Shown here: positions 37,037-45,271 of the stretch, one piece after another | Layout of the letters: every line of letters begins with the position of its first letter | Numbering within the stretch: the first letter of the stretch is position 1 | Origin: Bacteroidota bacterium | GTDB lineage: Bacteria; Bacteroidota; Bacteroidia; Chitinophagales; Chitinophagaceae | Assembly (NCBI GenBank): GCA_030706605.1 | Contig: JAUZOE010000006.1 | Coordinates: 124,001 to 188,000 of the forward strand | Direction of reading: 5' to 3' | DNA: 64,000 nucleotides | The notes under the pieces: generated by a model | Database searches by the model: none | What the model was told of the DNA's origin: nothing | Seen by the model: only the letters and a program-made list of their open reading frames with translations | Made by a program: the position numbers and the translations under genes

Positions 37037-39178
37037 GTGTTTAACCAGTCTAGAAAAAATATTATTATTGCCATGATCCTTTTAATGGGAGTAATAATTA
37101 TTTTCCGGCTTTTCACTTTACAGGTATTGGATACAAAGTATTCAATAATGGCAGATGAACAGGGGAAATTCAGGAAAGTTATTTATCCTGACAGAGGCAT
37201 CTTATTTGACCGGAAAGGAAGAGCCATACTCAGGAATACAGTTACTTATGACCTGATGGTTACTCCCGGAAAAATAAGAGGAATGAACCTCGACACTGCC
37301 GCATTGTGCCGGATATTAAAAATTGATACTACTGAATTTAAAAAAAGAATTCTCACCGCTATTATTAAGAACAGAAGCTATCGCCCGTCCGCCTTTGAAT
37401 CTTTATTACCAGAAGAAACAATTGCCCGGCTTAATGAAAGTATGTTCAAGTTTGTGCCTGCATTTTATTTACAGGAAAGACCGGTACGCGATTATCCCTA
37501 TGATGCAGCAGGAAATATATTAGGCTATTTATCAGAAGTAAATTCCTCGTTTTTAAAAAATCATTCCAGTGAGGGTTATCAAATAGGAGATTATGCCGGA
37601 AAAACCGGGTTAGAACGCAGTTATGAAAAGGTCTTAATGGGTCAAAGAGGAATTGAATATTGGAAAAGAGATAATAAAAACAGGTTGACGGATCATTTGG
37701 ATAATGGACGGTTTGATACTGCCGCTGTACCCGGAGAAAATCTTCATATGTCACTGGATATAGACCTTCAGATGCTGGGTGAACATTTAATGGAAAATAA
37801 AATAGGCGCGATCGTAGCTATTGACCCCAAAACCGGTGGTGTACTTGCGATGGTAAGCAGTCCTACTTACAAACCTAATTTGCTAACAGGATCCGAAAGA
37901 AAAAAACATTTTGCACAAATACTTCTTGATCCTCGTTCACCGATGATTAACCGTACTGTAAATGCCTATTATCCCCCAGGCTCTACTTTTAAAACTTTAC
38001 AGGCCTTAATTGGCTTACAGGAAGGGGTTATCACTCCCTCCACTACTTTTTTATGCACGGGCGCTTTTTATGGTTGCGGCAGACCTATGGGCTGTTTAGA
38101 TCCCGGTAATTTTAATTTGAAAGGAGCCATTACAGTTTCATGTAATACTTATTTTGCTAATGTTATGCAGCGGGTTATTAACAATCCAAAGTATGGCTCT
38201 GTCGATAGCAGTCTTAAAGTATGGGATAACTATATGTATGCCTTTGGTCTTGGCAATAAATTAGGGATTGATATTCCATCTGAAAAATCAGGAAAAATCC
38301 CTACACCAAGAACTTATAATAAAATGTATGGCGACGGGCATTGGAATTTTTGCACTTTCCGCTCAGTAAGTATCGGACAAGGCGAAGTAGATGTGACTCC
38401 CCTACAGATTGCCAATGAGATGGCTTATCTCGCTAATAAAGGTTGGTTTATAACTCCTCACATGATAGATTCTATCGATGGTGGAGATAAATATGGCCTG
38501 CTTGATTCTTTTAAACTAAGGCATCACCCGCTGAATATTTCTGACAGCATTTTTGAAGCTGTATTTGACGGAATGCAAGGAGTGATGGATAGAGGAACCG
38601 GCGCTGCTGCCAAAATTCCCGGAATAGTAATGTGTGGCAAAACCGGCACTGTGGAAAATTACTATAAAGGAGTAAAACAAAAAGATCATGCTTTATTTGC
38701 TGCTTTTGCCCCAAGAGAAAATCCTCGTATAGCTATTGCTGTTATTTGCGAAAATGCAGGATTTGGAGCATCTTCTGCCGCCCCCATTGCCAGTTTAATG
38801 ATTGAAAAATATCTAAGAGATTCCATAACAGAACCAGACAGAAAGGCCCAAATAGAAACTATTTCAAAATTAGACCTGATGCCCACCCGCATTTATGATG
38901 CTATTAAGTACCGGGATTCTTTAGTACATTCAAAAGATACTTCGTATCTTATTGAAAAAGGGTATATAAAAACATTGAAAGATTCTATGGGCCTTGATGA
39001 TGAAGATGACATGGAAGGTTTAGAAAAATTGAAAAAGTCAAATCAGGAAGAAACTTCTGTTGATAATTCAGATACTCCTAAAAAAGAAGAAAAGATAAAC
39101 AAGAATACTGAGCCCGCTTTATTGCCGGAAAAACAAAAAACAAATCGTATCAATTCTTTAATCAAAACTATCCATTAA
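37037..39178 (+). CDS. mrdA: Penicillin-binding protein 2 (elongasome transpeptidase)
   Basis: PBP2 cross-links peptidoglycan during side-wall growth. The 713-residue protein has one N-terminal membrane anchor (about residues 8-27), a pedestal domain and a transpeptidase domain. That domain contains SxxK with nucleophile Ser316 (PPGSTFKTLQ), SxN in VSCNTYFAN and KTG in MCGKTGTVENY. A GTG at 37037 is the start; no nearby in-frame ATG precedes the anchor. The C-terminus carries an extra charged Lys/Glu-rich tail of about 90 residues. rodA follows 6 bases downstream. Confidence 0.96.
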   Translation: MFNQSRKNIIIAMILLMGVIIIFRLFTLQVLDTKYSIMADEQGKFRKVIYPDRGILFDRKGRAILRNTVTYDLMVTPGKIRGMNLDTAALCRILKIDTTEFKKRILTAIIKNRSYRPSAFESLLPEETIARLNESMFKFVPAFYLQERPVRDYPYDAAGNILGYLSEVNSSFLKNHSSEGYQIGDYAGKTGLERSYEKVLMGQRGIEYWKRDNKNRLTDHLDNGRFDTAAVPGENLHMSLDIDLQMLGEHLMENKIGAIVAIDPKTGGVLAMVSSPTYKPNLLTGSERKKHFAQILLDPRSPMINRTVNAYYPPGSTFKTLQALIGLQEGVITPSTTFLCTGAFYGCGRPMGCLDPGNFNLKGAITVSCNTYFANVMQRVINNPKYGSVDSSLKVWDNYMYAFGLGNKLGIDIPSEKSGKIPTPRTYNKMYGDGHWNFCTFRSVSIGQGEVDVTPLQIANEMAYLANKGWFITPHMIDSIDGGDKYGLLDSFKLRHHPLNISDSIFEAVFDGMQGVMDRGTGAAAKIPGIVMCGKTGTVENYYKGVKQKDHALFAAFAPRENPRIAIAVICENAGFGASSAAPIASLMIEKYLRDSITEPDRKAQIETISKLDLMPTRIYDAIKYRDSLVHSKDTSYLIEKGYIKTLKDSMGLDDEDDMEGLEKLKKSNQEETSVDNSDTPKKEEKINKNTEPALLPEKQKTNRINSLIKTIH

Positions 39179-39184
39179 TATTTA

Positions 39185-40540
39185 ATGCGCGAACAGGTAA
39201 TAATATCGAAGGGAATTGATTGGGTAACCATTTGGCTATATTTTATTTTTGTTTCTATAGGCCTGCTTTGTATTTTTTCTGTAGAATATCATCATGGCGA
39301 AAACATTATTCAAAATATTGTAGGATTAAAAAAGAACTATGCACGGCAATTGCTTTTCTTTGGAATATCTGCATTAATAGCTATTTTTATATTACTTACT
39401 GATAGTAAATTATTTACAGCAACAGCTAACATAAGCTATGCCTTTGGCATTTTATTGATGATGGCCACTTTCGTTGTGGGTAAAGATATTAATGGCTCAA
39501 GATCATGGATTCCACTTGGCTTTTTTAATCTACAACCTGTAGAAACCTGTAAAATATTTACAGCACTTGCACTTGCCAAATATCTTTCCCAGCCCGAAAC
39601 CAATTTTCAAAATACGCGCTCACAATTAATTGCTGCGGCTATTATCTTAACTCCCGCGATGTTTTCTATTTTGCAAAATGAAACGGGGTTAGCATTAGTA
39701 TATTTCGCTTTCCTCATACCAATGTACAGGGAAGGTTTACCACCAATTTATCTCAGCATTGGTTTCTCATTTGCAATATTGGTAGTTGCCACCATTTTAG
39801 TAGAAAAAAATACACTGGCAATTATTCTAACAGGAATTGCTGCTTTTTCGGTTTATTTTTTAAGGAAAAGCATTAAACGTGACAAGGGTATTTTAATTGT
39901 AATTCTTGGACTCTGGATGTTATGTGTAAGTATCCAAAGGTTTGCAGTGCCATATATTTTTAAACATGTTTTACAGCCGTACCAGGTAGAGAGAATTATG
40001 AACACCTTTGGCGTTGATTATGTTCCTGATGCAACAACAACTGAACTAAACACACAAGAAAAGGAAAAACAACTTAAATTAAAAAAAACAAAAAAAGCTG
40101 CTGAGAACTATAATGTAAAGCAATCAAAAATTGCAATTGGCTCCGGAGGTATTTGGGGAAAAGGATTTTTAAAAGGAACACAAACACAAGGAGATTTTGT
40201 ACCGGAACAGCACACAGACTTTATTTTTACTTCTGTAGGTGAAAATTTTGGTTTTTGGGGGAGCTCACTTGTTATAATTCTCTATATTTTATTTATGCTG
40301 CGTATTGTATTTATAGCCGAAAGACAACGAAGCACATTCAGCAGAGTTTATGCATATAGCGTAGCAGCCATTTTATTTTTCCATGTATCTATTAATATTT
40401 GTATGACAGTAGGGCTGGCTCCGGTTATCGGAATTACCTTACCGCTGATGAGTTACGGAGGCTCATCATTATTAACTTTTACTATTTTGATTTTTATAAT
40501 GGTCCGGCTTGATGCAGACCGGCAAATGGTGTTGAGATAA
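39185..40540 (+). CDS. rodA: Rod shape-determining protein RodA (SEDS glycosyltransferase)
   Basis: RodA polymerises lipid II glycans in the elongasome together with PBP2. The 451-residue protein has about ten membrane segments and the SEDS hallmarks GSRSWIPLGFFNLQPVETCK, NETGLALVYFAFLIPMY, GDFVPEQHTDFIFTSVGENF and LPLMSYGGSSLL. An unusually long, Lys/Glu/Thr-rich hydrophilic stretch lies before the last block (about residues 280-320). It is preceded directly by mrdA and ends the operon. Confidence 0.96.
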   Translation: MREQVIISKGIDWVTIWLYFIFVSIGLLCIFSVEYHHGENIIQNIVGLKKNYARQLLFFGISALIAIFILLTDSKLFTATANISYAFGILLMMATFVVGKDINGSRSWIPLGFFNLQPVETCKIFTALALAKYLSQPETNFQNTRSQLIAAAIILTPAMFSILQNETGLALVYFAFLIPMYREGLPPIYLSIGFSFAILVVATILVEKNTLAIILTGIAAFSVYFLRKSIKRDKGILIVILGLWMLCVSIQRFAVPYIFKHVLQPYQVERIMNTFGVDYVPDATTTELNTQEKEKQLKLKKTKKAAENYNVKQSKIAIGSGGIWGKGFLKGTQTQGDFVPEQHTDFIFTSVGENFGFWGSSLVIILYILFMLRIVFIAERQRSTFSRVYAYSVAAILFFHVSINICMTVGLAPVIGITLPLMSYGGSSLLTFTILIFIMVRLDADRQMVLR

Positions 40541-40601
40541 TTTTATCAATACCTTTTTTTACTGTATTATTAAATCTGGTTAATACCCAAAATCATGTTT
40601 C

Positions 40602-41336
40602 ATGCTAAAAATAATTCCATTAAGCGAAGGAGCTTTTACTGTTGACCAATCCAAAAAATTTATCCCTTTTGACAAAGAAAAAGAAGATCTGCAGCAAAGG
40701 AATAAAGGGAGTCTTTTAGTAGAAATTCAACCCTTTGCCATCATTACTTCCAAAGATATTCTTGTGCTGGACACCGGGCTTGGCTTTGCGGATAAAAATG
40801 GACAATTACAAATCCATAAAAATTTAGCGGCTAATGGAATTAACGCAACCGATGTAACCAAAGTGCTGTTATCGCATCTTCATAAAGACCATTCGGGAGG
40901 AATAGCACAACCCAATAAAAAAATCGCAGGGTTTGAAAACGCTGAGTATTTTATCAATAAAAATGAATGGAATTTTGCTTTGGAAAAAGGTTTTCCTTCT
41001 TATTATAAAGAAGATTTTTTCTTATTAGAAAAAAGTGGAAAAGTCAAGTTTATCGAAGGGAATGGCGTGATAGATGAATATATTTATTATGAACACACGG
41101 GCGCTCATTGCCCATTCCACCAGGTTTTCAAAATAATAGAAAACAATGACATTGTTTTTTTTGGGGGAGATGTAGCTCCTCAATTACAACAAATGAAAAA
41201 CCGTTTTAAAGCAAAGTACGATTTTGATGGAGCTAAGGCAATGGAATTAAGACAAAAGTGGTGGAAACAAGGAGGAGAAGAAAAATGGACTTTCCTTTTT
41301 TACCACGATATTAAATTTCCATTCTATAAAGCATAA
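40602..41336 (+). CDS. MBL-fold metallo-hydrolase
   Basis: This 244-residue metallo-beta-lactamase-fold protein has the metal motif HLHKDH in VTKVLLSHLHKDHSGGI, a GAHCPFHQVF His, a FGGDVAPQ Asp and a late FYHDIKFPF His, which fits a dinuclear zinc hydrolase. It most resembles the general quorum-quenching or glyoxalase-like group, with no specific substrate assignable. The TAA is followed directly by a strong hairpin shared with the convergent sigma operon. Confidence 0.88.
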   Translation: MLKIIPLSEGAFTVDQSKKFIPFDKEKEDLQQRNKGSLLVEIQPFAIITSKDILVLDTGLGFADKNGQLQIHKNLAANGINATDVTKVLLSHLHKDHSGGIAQPNKKIAGFENAEYFINKNEWNFALEKGFPSYYKEDFFLLEKSGKVKFIEGNGVIDEYIYYEHTGAHCPFHQVFKIIENNDIVFFGGDVAPQLQQMKNRFKAKYDFDGAKAMELRQKWWKQGGEEKWTFLFYHDIKFPFYKA

Positions 41337-41340
41337 AAAA

Positions 41341-41364
41341 GGCCTGCCCTAAAAAGGGCCGGCC
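41341..41364 (-). terminator. Strong terminator between convergent MBL and sigma-operon genes
   Basis: GGCCTGCCCT (41341-41350) pairs with AGGGCCGGCC (41355-41364) around a short A-rich loop, with one internal T-C mismatch. On the minus strand the hairpin is followed by TTTTTT, a good rho-independent terminator for the sigma operon. It lies 4 bases after the MBL stop, so it probably serves that gene too, less efficiently. Confidence 0.75.
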
Positions 41365-41472
41365 GTTGCTAACCTATGAAAAACACCTAGTTACAAAAAT
41401 AGGAGAATTTTTACTTTCCCCAACATTTCATTTAAAATATTTATAATAGAAAAATTAATTTTACTTCATCGC

Positions 41473-41850
41473 TTATTGATTGCGGTTTCTAAGCTGTTTT
41501 ATTAAAACATTACGGAAGTCTTTCTCGGCATTAAATAATTCATTTAGCTTTTGGGGGCCAAGAATTTTTTCAAAAGCAGGCTTATACTTTTTCCTTATAT
41601 CCAATAATTTTTCTTCATTATCCAATACATCCCCATTTCGATTATTCACCCGAAGGTTCCTTATTTCATTATCATATTGATTATAAACCGGCCAGAATTT
41701 TTCTGCTTCCGCAGACGTGAGTTGTAATTTTTGAGTTATGAATGCAATTTTTAATGCTTGAATTTTTTCCGCACGAGGCCTGTCATTTTGTGATTTCGCA
41801 ATCGAAATACTTCCAATAATCACTAAAAACAAGAGTAAACATTTTTTCAT
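41473..41850 (-). CDS. Spy/CpxP-like periplasmic protein of an ECF operon
   Basis: This 125-residue protein has a signal peptide (about residues 1-20, ending AKSQ) and a helical body with an LTxxQ-like motif (LQLTSAEAEKFWPVYNQYD) and the segment FEKILGPQKLNELF. It fits the Spy/CpxP or 'sensor of ECF-type sigma factor' group found at the end of ECF operons. It starts one base after the putative anti-sigma gene. Its periplasmic role in envelope stress is inferred from context. Confidence 0.8.
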   Translation of the reverse strand: MKKCLLLFLVIIGSISIAKSQNDRPRAEKIQALKIAFITQKLQLTSAEAEKFWPVYNQYDNEIRNLRVNNRNGDVLDNEEKLLDIRKKYKPAFEKILGPQKLNELFNAEKDFRNVLIKQLRNRNQ

Positions 41851-41851
41851 C

Positions 41852-42652
41852 TTAAGGAGTTTTTTTATTTATGCTTTGATCGTCTATAGAGTTTAGATAA
41901 TTGTCCAATGCATTATCATTAGTTAAATAATCGGTTGCAGCAGGTAATTCTTTTGTATCTATTTCATTTGCAAGAGTAGCGTCATCCATTATATTACCAT
42001 GTTTTTCGAGATATTTCATGATTTCATTATCACTTAAACTGGCAATACCTTTATCCACCTGCTCGGGTGTTTTATACTGCATTGAAGATTGTATATAATC
42101 TGAAAGTCCACTTGATTCTGTAACTACTGTATTATTCTTTTGCATATCAGGAGAGCTATTAAAAATCTGCAAAGAACTTATAGCAATAGCTCCTGTAATT
42201 ACTGCTGCTGCTAAATATTTCCACCAGGTTTTAACTTTATTGATGGAGACAATTTTTGCCGGATGATTTTGCAACTTATTAATCAAAGTATCGTTGATAT
42301 TCTCAAAATAGCCCGGAGGCACAGTAAATACATTAATATTTTTCAGCGAAACTAAAAAAGGAGATAATTTTTGTAATTCTTCAATTGCACTCTCTGGTTC
42401 CGAATTTTTTATTTTAGCGAGAATATTGTCGCTTAAAGTGTTAAAATATCCATCAGGTACCCGACCTGCATTATTTTTATTAAAATCAGTTTTATCATTT
42501 ACATTCAGAAAAGTATAAACAGATATCCTTTCTGAAAGACCATTAAAATAATTTTCCGGAATTGAAAAAACGTTAATTTTTTCAATGGAAGCTAATAAGG
42601 GGCTTATGCTTTTTATTTCGTCTGATATGTCATTTTGTTTATTCATTGCCAT
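41852..42652 (-). CDS. Putative anti-sigma-type membrane protein with repeated P-x-x-Y-F motif
   Basis: This 266-residue protein sits between an ECF sigma gene and a Spy-like gene, the position of an anti-sigma factor. A single membrane segment lies at about residues 147-166 (WWKYLAAAVITGAIAISSLQ). The cytoplasmic part holds repeats of a motif read as VFSIPENYFNGLSERI, RVPDGYFNTLSDNIL and VFTVPPGYFENINDTL, near residues 34, 68 and 112. The C-terminal region is rich in Asp and Asn. No RsrA or zinc finger is seen, so the anti-sigma call is inference from position. Confidence 0.7.
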   Translation of the reverse strand: MAMNKQNDISDEIKSISPLLASIEKINVFSIPENYFNGLSERISVYTFLNVNDKTDFNKNNAGRVPDGYFNTLSDNILAKIKNSEPESAIEELQKLSPFLVSLKNINVFTVPPGYFENINDTLINKLQNHPAKIVSINKVKTWWKYLAAAVITGAIAISSLQIFNSSPDMQKNNTVVTESSGLSDYIQSSMQYKTPEQVDKGIASLSDNEIMKYLEKHGNIMDDATLANEIDTKELPAATDYLTNDNALDNYLNSIDDQSINKKTP

Positions 42653-42679
42653 TTTCGGACTATCAAAACACCTTTAAGT

Positions 42680-43231
42680 TTAATTATTTAAAATAAATTC
42701 TTCAATTTTTTTTGCCGCATGATGATAACTGGCTTTTAAGGCACCTTCACTCGTTTCCAACACACGGCTCATTTCTTCATAAGGCATTTCATCATAATAT
42801 CTCAGGTTAAAAACCAGTCTCTGCTTTTCGGGTAATTTTTGTATGCCCAATTGAAGTTTCCATTCCAGTTTATTAGCATCAAAATGGCTATCACTTCTCA
42901 ATTTATTGCTCAGCCCGTTCTCATCATCACTTAAAGAAACAGAACTTCTTTTTTTCTGCTGGGTAAGAAAAGTCAGCGATTCATTAGTAGCAATACGATA
43001 AAGCCAGGTATATAGCTGGCTGTCTTCCCGGAAGTTTTCCAATCCTTTCCAGACTTTAATAAACATATTCTGTAACACATCATTGGCATCTTCATGATCT
43101 ACCACCATTCTTCTTATATGCCAATATAACCGCTCCTGGTATTTTTTTATAATAGCAGTAAATGCCCGTTCTTTCGTTGCCGGTTCTTTAAAGTCTTGTA
43201 AAAGTTCAAAATCTTCAGAATGTTGAGTCAT
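42680..43231 (-). CDS. ECF-type RNA polymerase sigma factor
   Basis: This 183-residue sigma-70 family factor has region 2 (DHEDANDVLQNMFIKVWKGL, LYTWLYRIATNESLTFL) and region 4 (LPEKQRLVFNLRYYDEMPYE, TSEGALKASYHHAAKKIEE). It lacks region 1 and 3, as ECF factors do. The target regulon is unknown. The next genes are a putative anti-sigma protein and a Spy-like periplasmic protein, consistent with envelope stress. A TATTTTTG box lies upstream. Confidence 0.92.
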   Translation of the reverse strand: MTQHSEDFELLQDFKEPATKERAFTAIIKKYQERLYWHIRRMVVDHEDANDVLQNMFIKVWKGLENFREDSQLYTWLYRIATNESLTFLTQQKKRSSVSLSDDENGLSNKLRSDSHFDANKLEWKLQLGIQKLPEKQRLVFNLRYYDEMPYEEMSRVLETSEGALKASYHHAAKKIEEFILNN

Positions 43232-43249
43232 ATTTATTTATCTCTATAA

Positions 43250-43257
43250 CAAAAATA
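43250..43257 (-). promoter_or_regulatory. Putative sigma-operon promoter (-7 box)
   Basis: On the minus strand TATTTTTG fits TAnnTTTG and lies 18 bases upstream of the sigma factor ATG. No -33 box at normal spacing is visible. Confidence 0.4.
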
Positions 43258-43300
43258 GAGAAACCAAATTTAAGATTTGTATTTAAAAAAAAAGAGAAAC

Positions 43301-43954
43301 TCAGTCTTTTTGGGGAAGATCTTTAAAGAAAGCATTAGCAAGATGATTGTGAGGGAAGATAATGGACCAGGCGGTAAGAAATATGATTAGAATATCGGTA
43401 TATGTTGAAGCATGTTCGCAATACCATAATTCCAGTTCTCCTTTATAAGGATAAATAGAAGCATACATTTTCCTGGGATCTTTTGCTTCTGAAATAATTT
43501 TTTCCTCATCTCTGAAAATAAGAGAACCAATGCCAGTGATCCCGGGTTTTGAATTATAAATCTTATTTTTTACTTCATCAGTATATAAATCAAAACTAAC
43601 CTGCATTAAAGGCCTTGGCCCTACGATAGACATATTTCCTTTAAAGACATTAATAACCTGAGGCAACTCATTAATTTTGCTTATTCTCAAAAATTTACCA
43701 AAACGGGTTACTCTGGGGTCGTTTCTAAGCGTTATTTCACCGGTCCCTATTTTTGAACTGCCCTTTTGCATGGTTGCAAATTTCCATATATAAAATGGCT
43801 TGTTTTTATATCCGACTCTTTTCTGTAAATAAAAAACTTCATGCTCTCCTGTCAATAATAAAATGATCATGACAGGAATAAAAACCGGTGATAACAAAAT
43901 AAGAACAATAGTGACTATCAATAAATCTATAGCACGTTTAAGCAGTTTATACAT
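43301..43954 (-). CDS. Phosphoglycosyl transferase (bacterial sugar transferase)
   Basis: This 217-residue monotopic phosphoglycosyl transferase would start a surface glycan by moving a phosphosugar from a nucleotide donor to undecaprenyl phosphate. It has the N-terminal re-entrant hydrophobic segment after KRAIDL and the core motifs FYLQKRVGYKNKPFYIWKF, INELPQVINVFKGNMSIVG and PRPLM. In the conserved Asp-Glu dyad the first residue is Asn95 (NELPQ in place of DELPQ). It is the last gene of the polysaccharide locus on the minus strand, after a DegT aminotransferase gene. Confidence 0.9.
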   Translation of the reverse strand: MYKLLKRAIDLLIVTIVLILLSPVFIPVMIILLLTGEHEVFYLQKRVGYKNKPFYIWKFATMQKGSSKIGTGEITLRNDPRVTRFGKFLRISKINELPQVINVFKGNMSIVGPRPLMQVSFDLYTDEVKNKIYNSKPGITGIGSLIFRDEEKIISEAKDPRKMYASIYPYKGELELWYCEHASTYTDILIIFLTAWSIIFPHNHLANAFFKDLPQKD

Positions 43955-44034
43955 AAAAACTTTTTCTGTTTTTTTATAATGTTCTATTCATATTAACAAA
44001 GGAACTTAATATATAAAAAGGATCAAAATTCCGG

Positions 44035-45165
44035 CTAAAAAACCTCTTTGATTTTCTCAGTTACTTCCTTTAATTCTTTATCGGTAATATTAGTAGAGCA
44101 TGGAATGCTAAGACAGTGCTTATACAAAAAATCGGAGCGATCTGTTTTTTTATAATATAGATCTTTGGCAAACATAGGAAGTTGGTTCATTGGTACCCAA
44201 AAAGGCCGGCTCTGCATTTTATTGTCATTCAAAATTTTTAATATTTCCCTTTGGCTTATAGATTTTATTGTAGGCATCCACCAATTGGGATTTACATCTT
44301 CGTTTATTTTTTGAAATTCAATATCACCCACCCCTTCCAATTCATTTTTATAAAAATGAATAATTTCTTTTTTTCGCGTAAGGAAAGCTGGCAATTGTTC
44401 CATTTGTGCCACTCCCATTGCAGCAGCTACATTCACCAGTCGATAATTGTATCCAATCTCATCGTGCATGTATTCAAACGGATCGCTTTTGGCCTGTGTG
44501 GTAAGATGCTTTGCCTTTTTTGCAAGTGATTCATCATTGGTGACAATCATACCCCCTCCACCGGTAGTGATTATCTTGTTTCCATTATAGCTGAATGTAC
44601 CTAACAGCCCAAAACTTCCTGCATGTTGGCCTTTGTAATAACTTCCTAATGCTTCAGTACTGTCTTCAATTACAGTAAGATTATGCCGTCGGGCAAGTAA
44701 TAATAATCTATCCATATCTCCGATATTACCCAATACATGTACGGGCATAATCACAGGGATTCTTTTGCCTGTTACTTTGTGATAACAAACATTTTGTTTT
44801 TGAATAGTTTCATTTATCAGAAATTCTTCCAAGAGATCCAGATCCATTTGCCAGTTATTTTCCTCCGTATCCAATAAAACCGGTGATGCGCCAGTATACT
44901 TAATGGAATTCAAGGTAGCCACAAAAGTAATATTGGGAGTGATGACCAAATCATTCTCATTGACTCCCATTAAAACCAAACAAATGTGCAAGGCTGTAGT
45001 TCCGCTGCTGGTTGCTACTGCGTATTTGGTGCCGGCAAACTCTGCGCTGATTTTTTCAAACTTATCTACATAGGCCCCTACGCTGCTTACCCATCCGGTT
45101 TCAATGCATTCTGTGATGTATTTCAATTCGTTTCCTCCCATATTGGGGCCACTCAAAAGTAACAT
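44035..45165 (-). CDS. DegT/DnrJ/EryC1-type sugar aminotransferase
   Basis: This 376-residue PLP-dependent aminotransferase would add an amino group to a keto-sugar nucleotide. It starts SGPNMGGNELKYITECIETG and contains VIEDSTEALGSYYKG and the catalytic Lys197 in FSYNGNKIITTGGGGM. It most resembles the LegC-type aminotransferases of nonulosonate or 4-amino sugar pathways. Together with the N-formyltransferase it points to an N-formylated amino sugar. A terminator lies just upstream, so it begins its own transcript or relies on read-through. Confidence 0.9.
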   Translation of the reverse strand: MLLLSGPNMGGNELKYITECIETGWVSSVGAYVDKFEKISAEFAGTKYAVATSSGTTALHICLVLMGVNENDLVITPNITFVATLNSIKYTGASPVLLDTEENNWQMDLDLLEEFLINETIQKQNVCYHKVTGKRIPVIMPVHVLGNIGDMDRLLLLARRHNLTVIEDSTEALGSYYKGQHAGSFGLLGTFSYNGNKIITTGGGGMIVTNDESLAKKAKHLTTQAKSDPFEYMHDEIGYNYRLVNVAAAMGVAQMEQLPAFLTRKKEIIHFYKNELEGVGDIEFQKINEDVNPNWWMPTIKSISQREILKILNDNKMQSRPFWVPMNQLPMFAKDLYYKKTDRSDFLYKHCLSIPCSTNITDKELKEVTEKIKEVF

Positions 45166-45221
45166 AAAGAGATATTTAATTCAGGATCATAATCTTTAGC
45201 AGATGCAAACCTATTAAAAAA

Positions 45222-45252
45222 AATTGCTCTTGCCTAAAAGACAAGAGCAATT
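45222..45252 (-). terminator. Rho-independent terminator between epimerase and aminotransferase genes
   Basis: A perfect 11-base inverted repeat (45222-45232 with 45242-45252, 9-base loop; AATTGCTCTTG and CAAGAGCAATT) is followed on the minus strand by a run of T residues. It lies 20 bases after the epimerase stop, so the main polysaccharide transcript should end here, before the aminotransferase gene. Confidence 0.85.
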
Positions 45253-45271
45253 GTAATTTATGTTTAACCAG

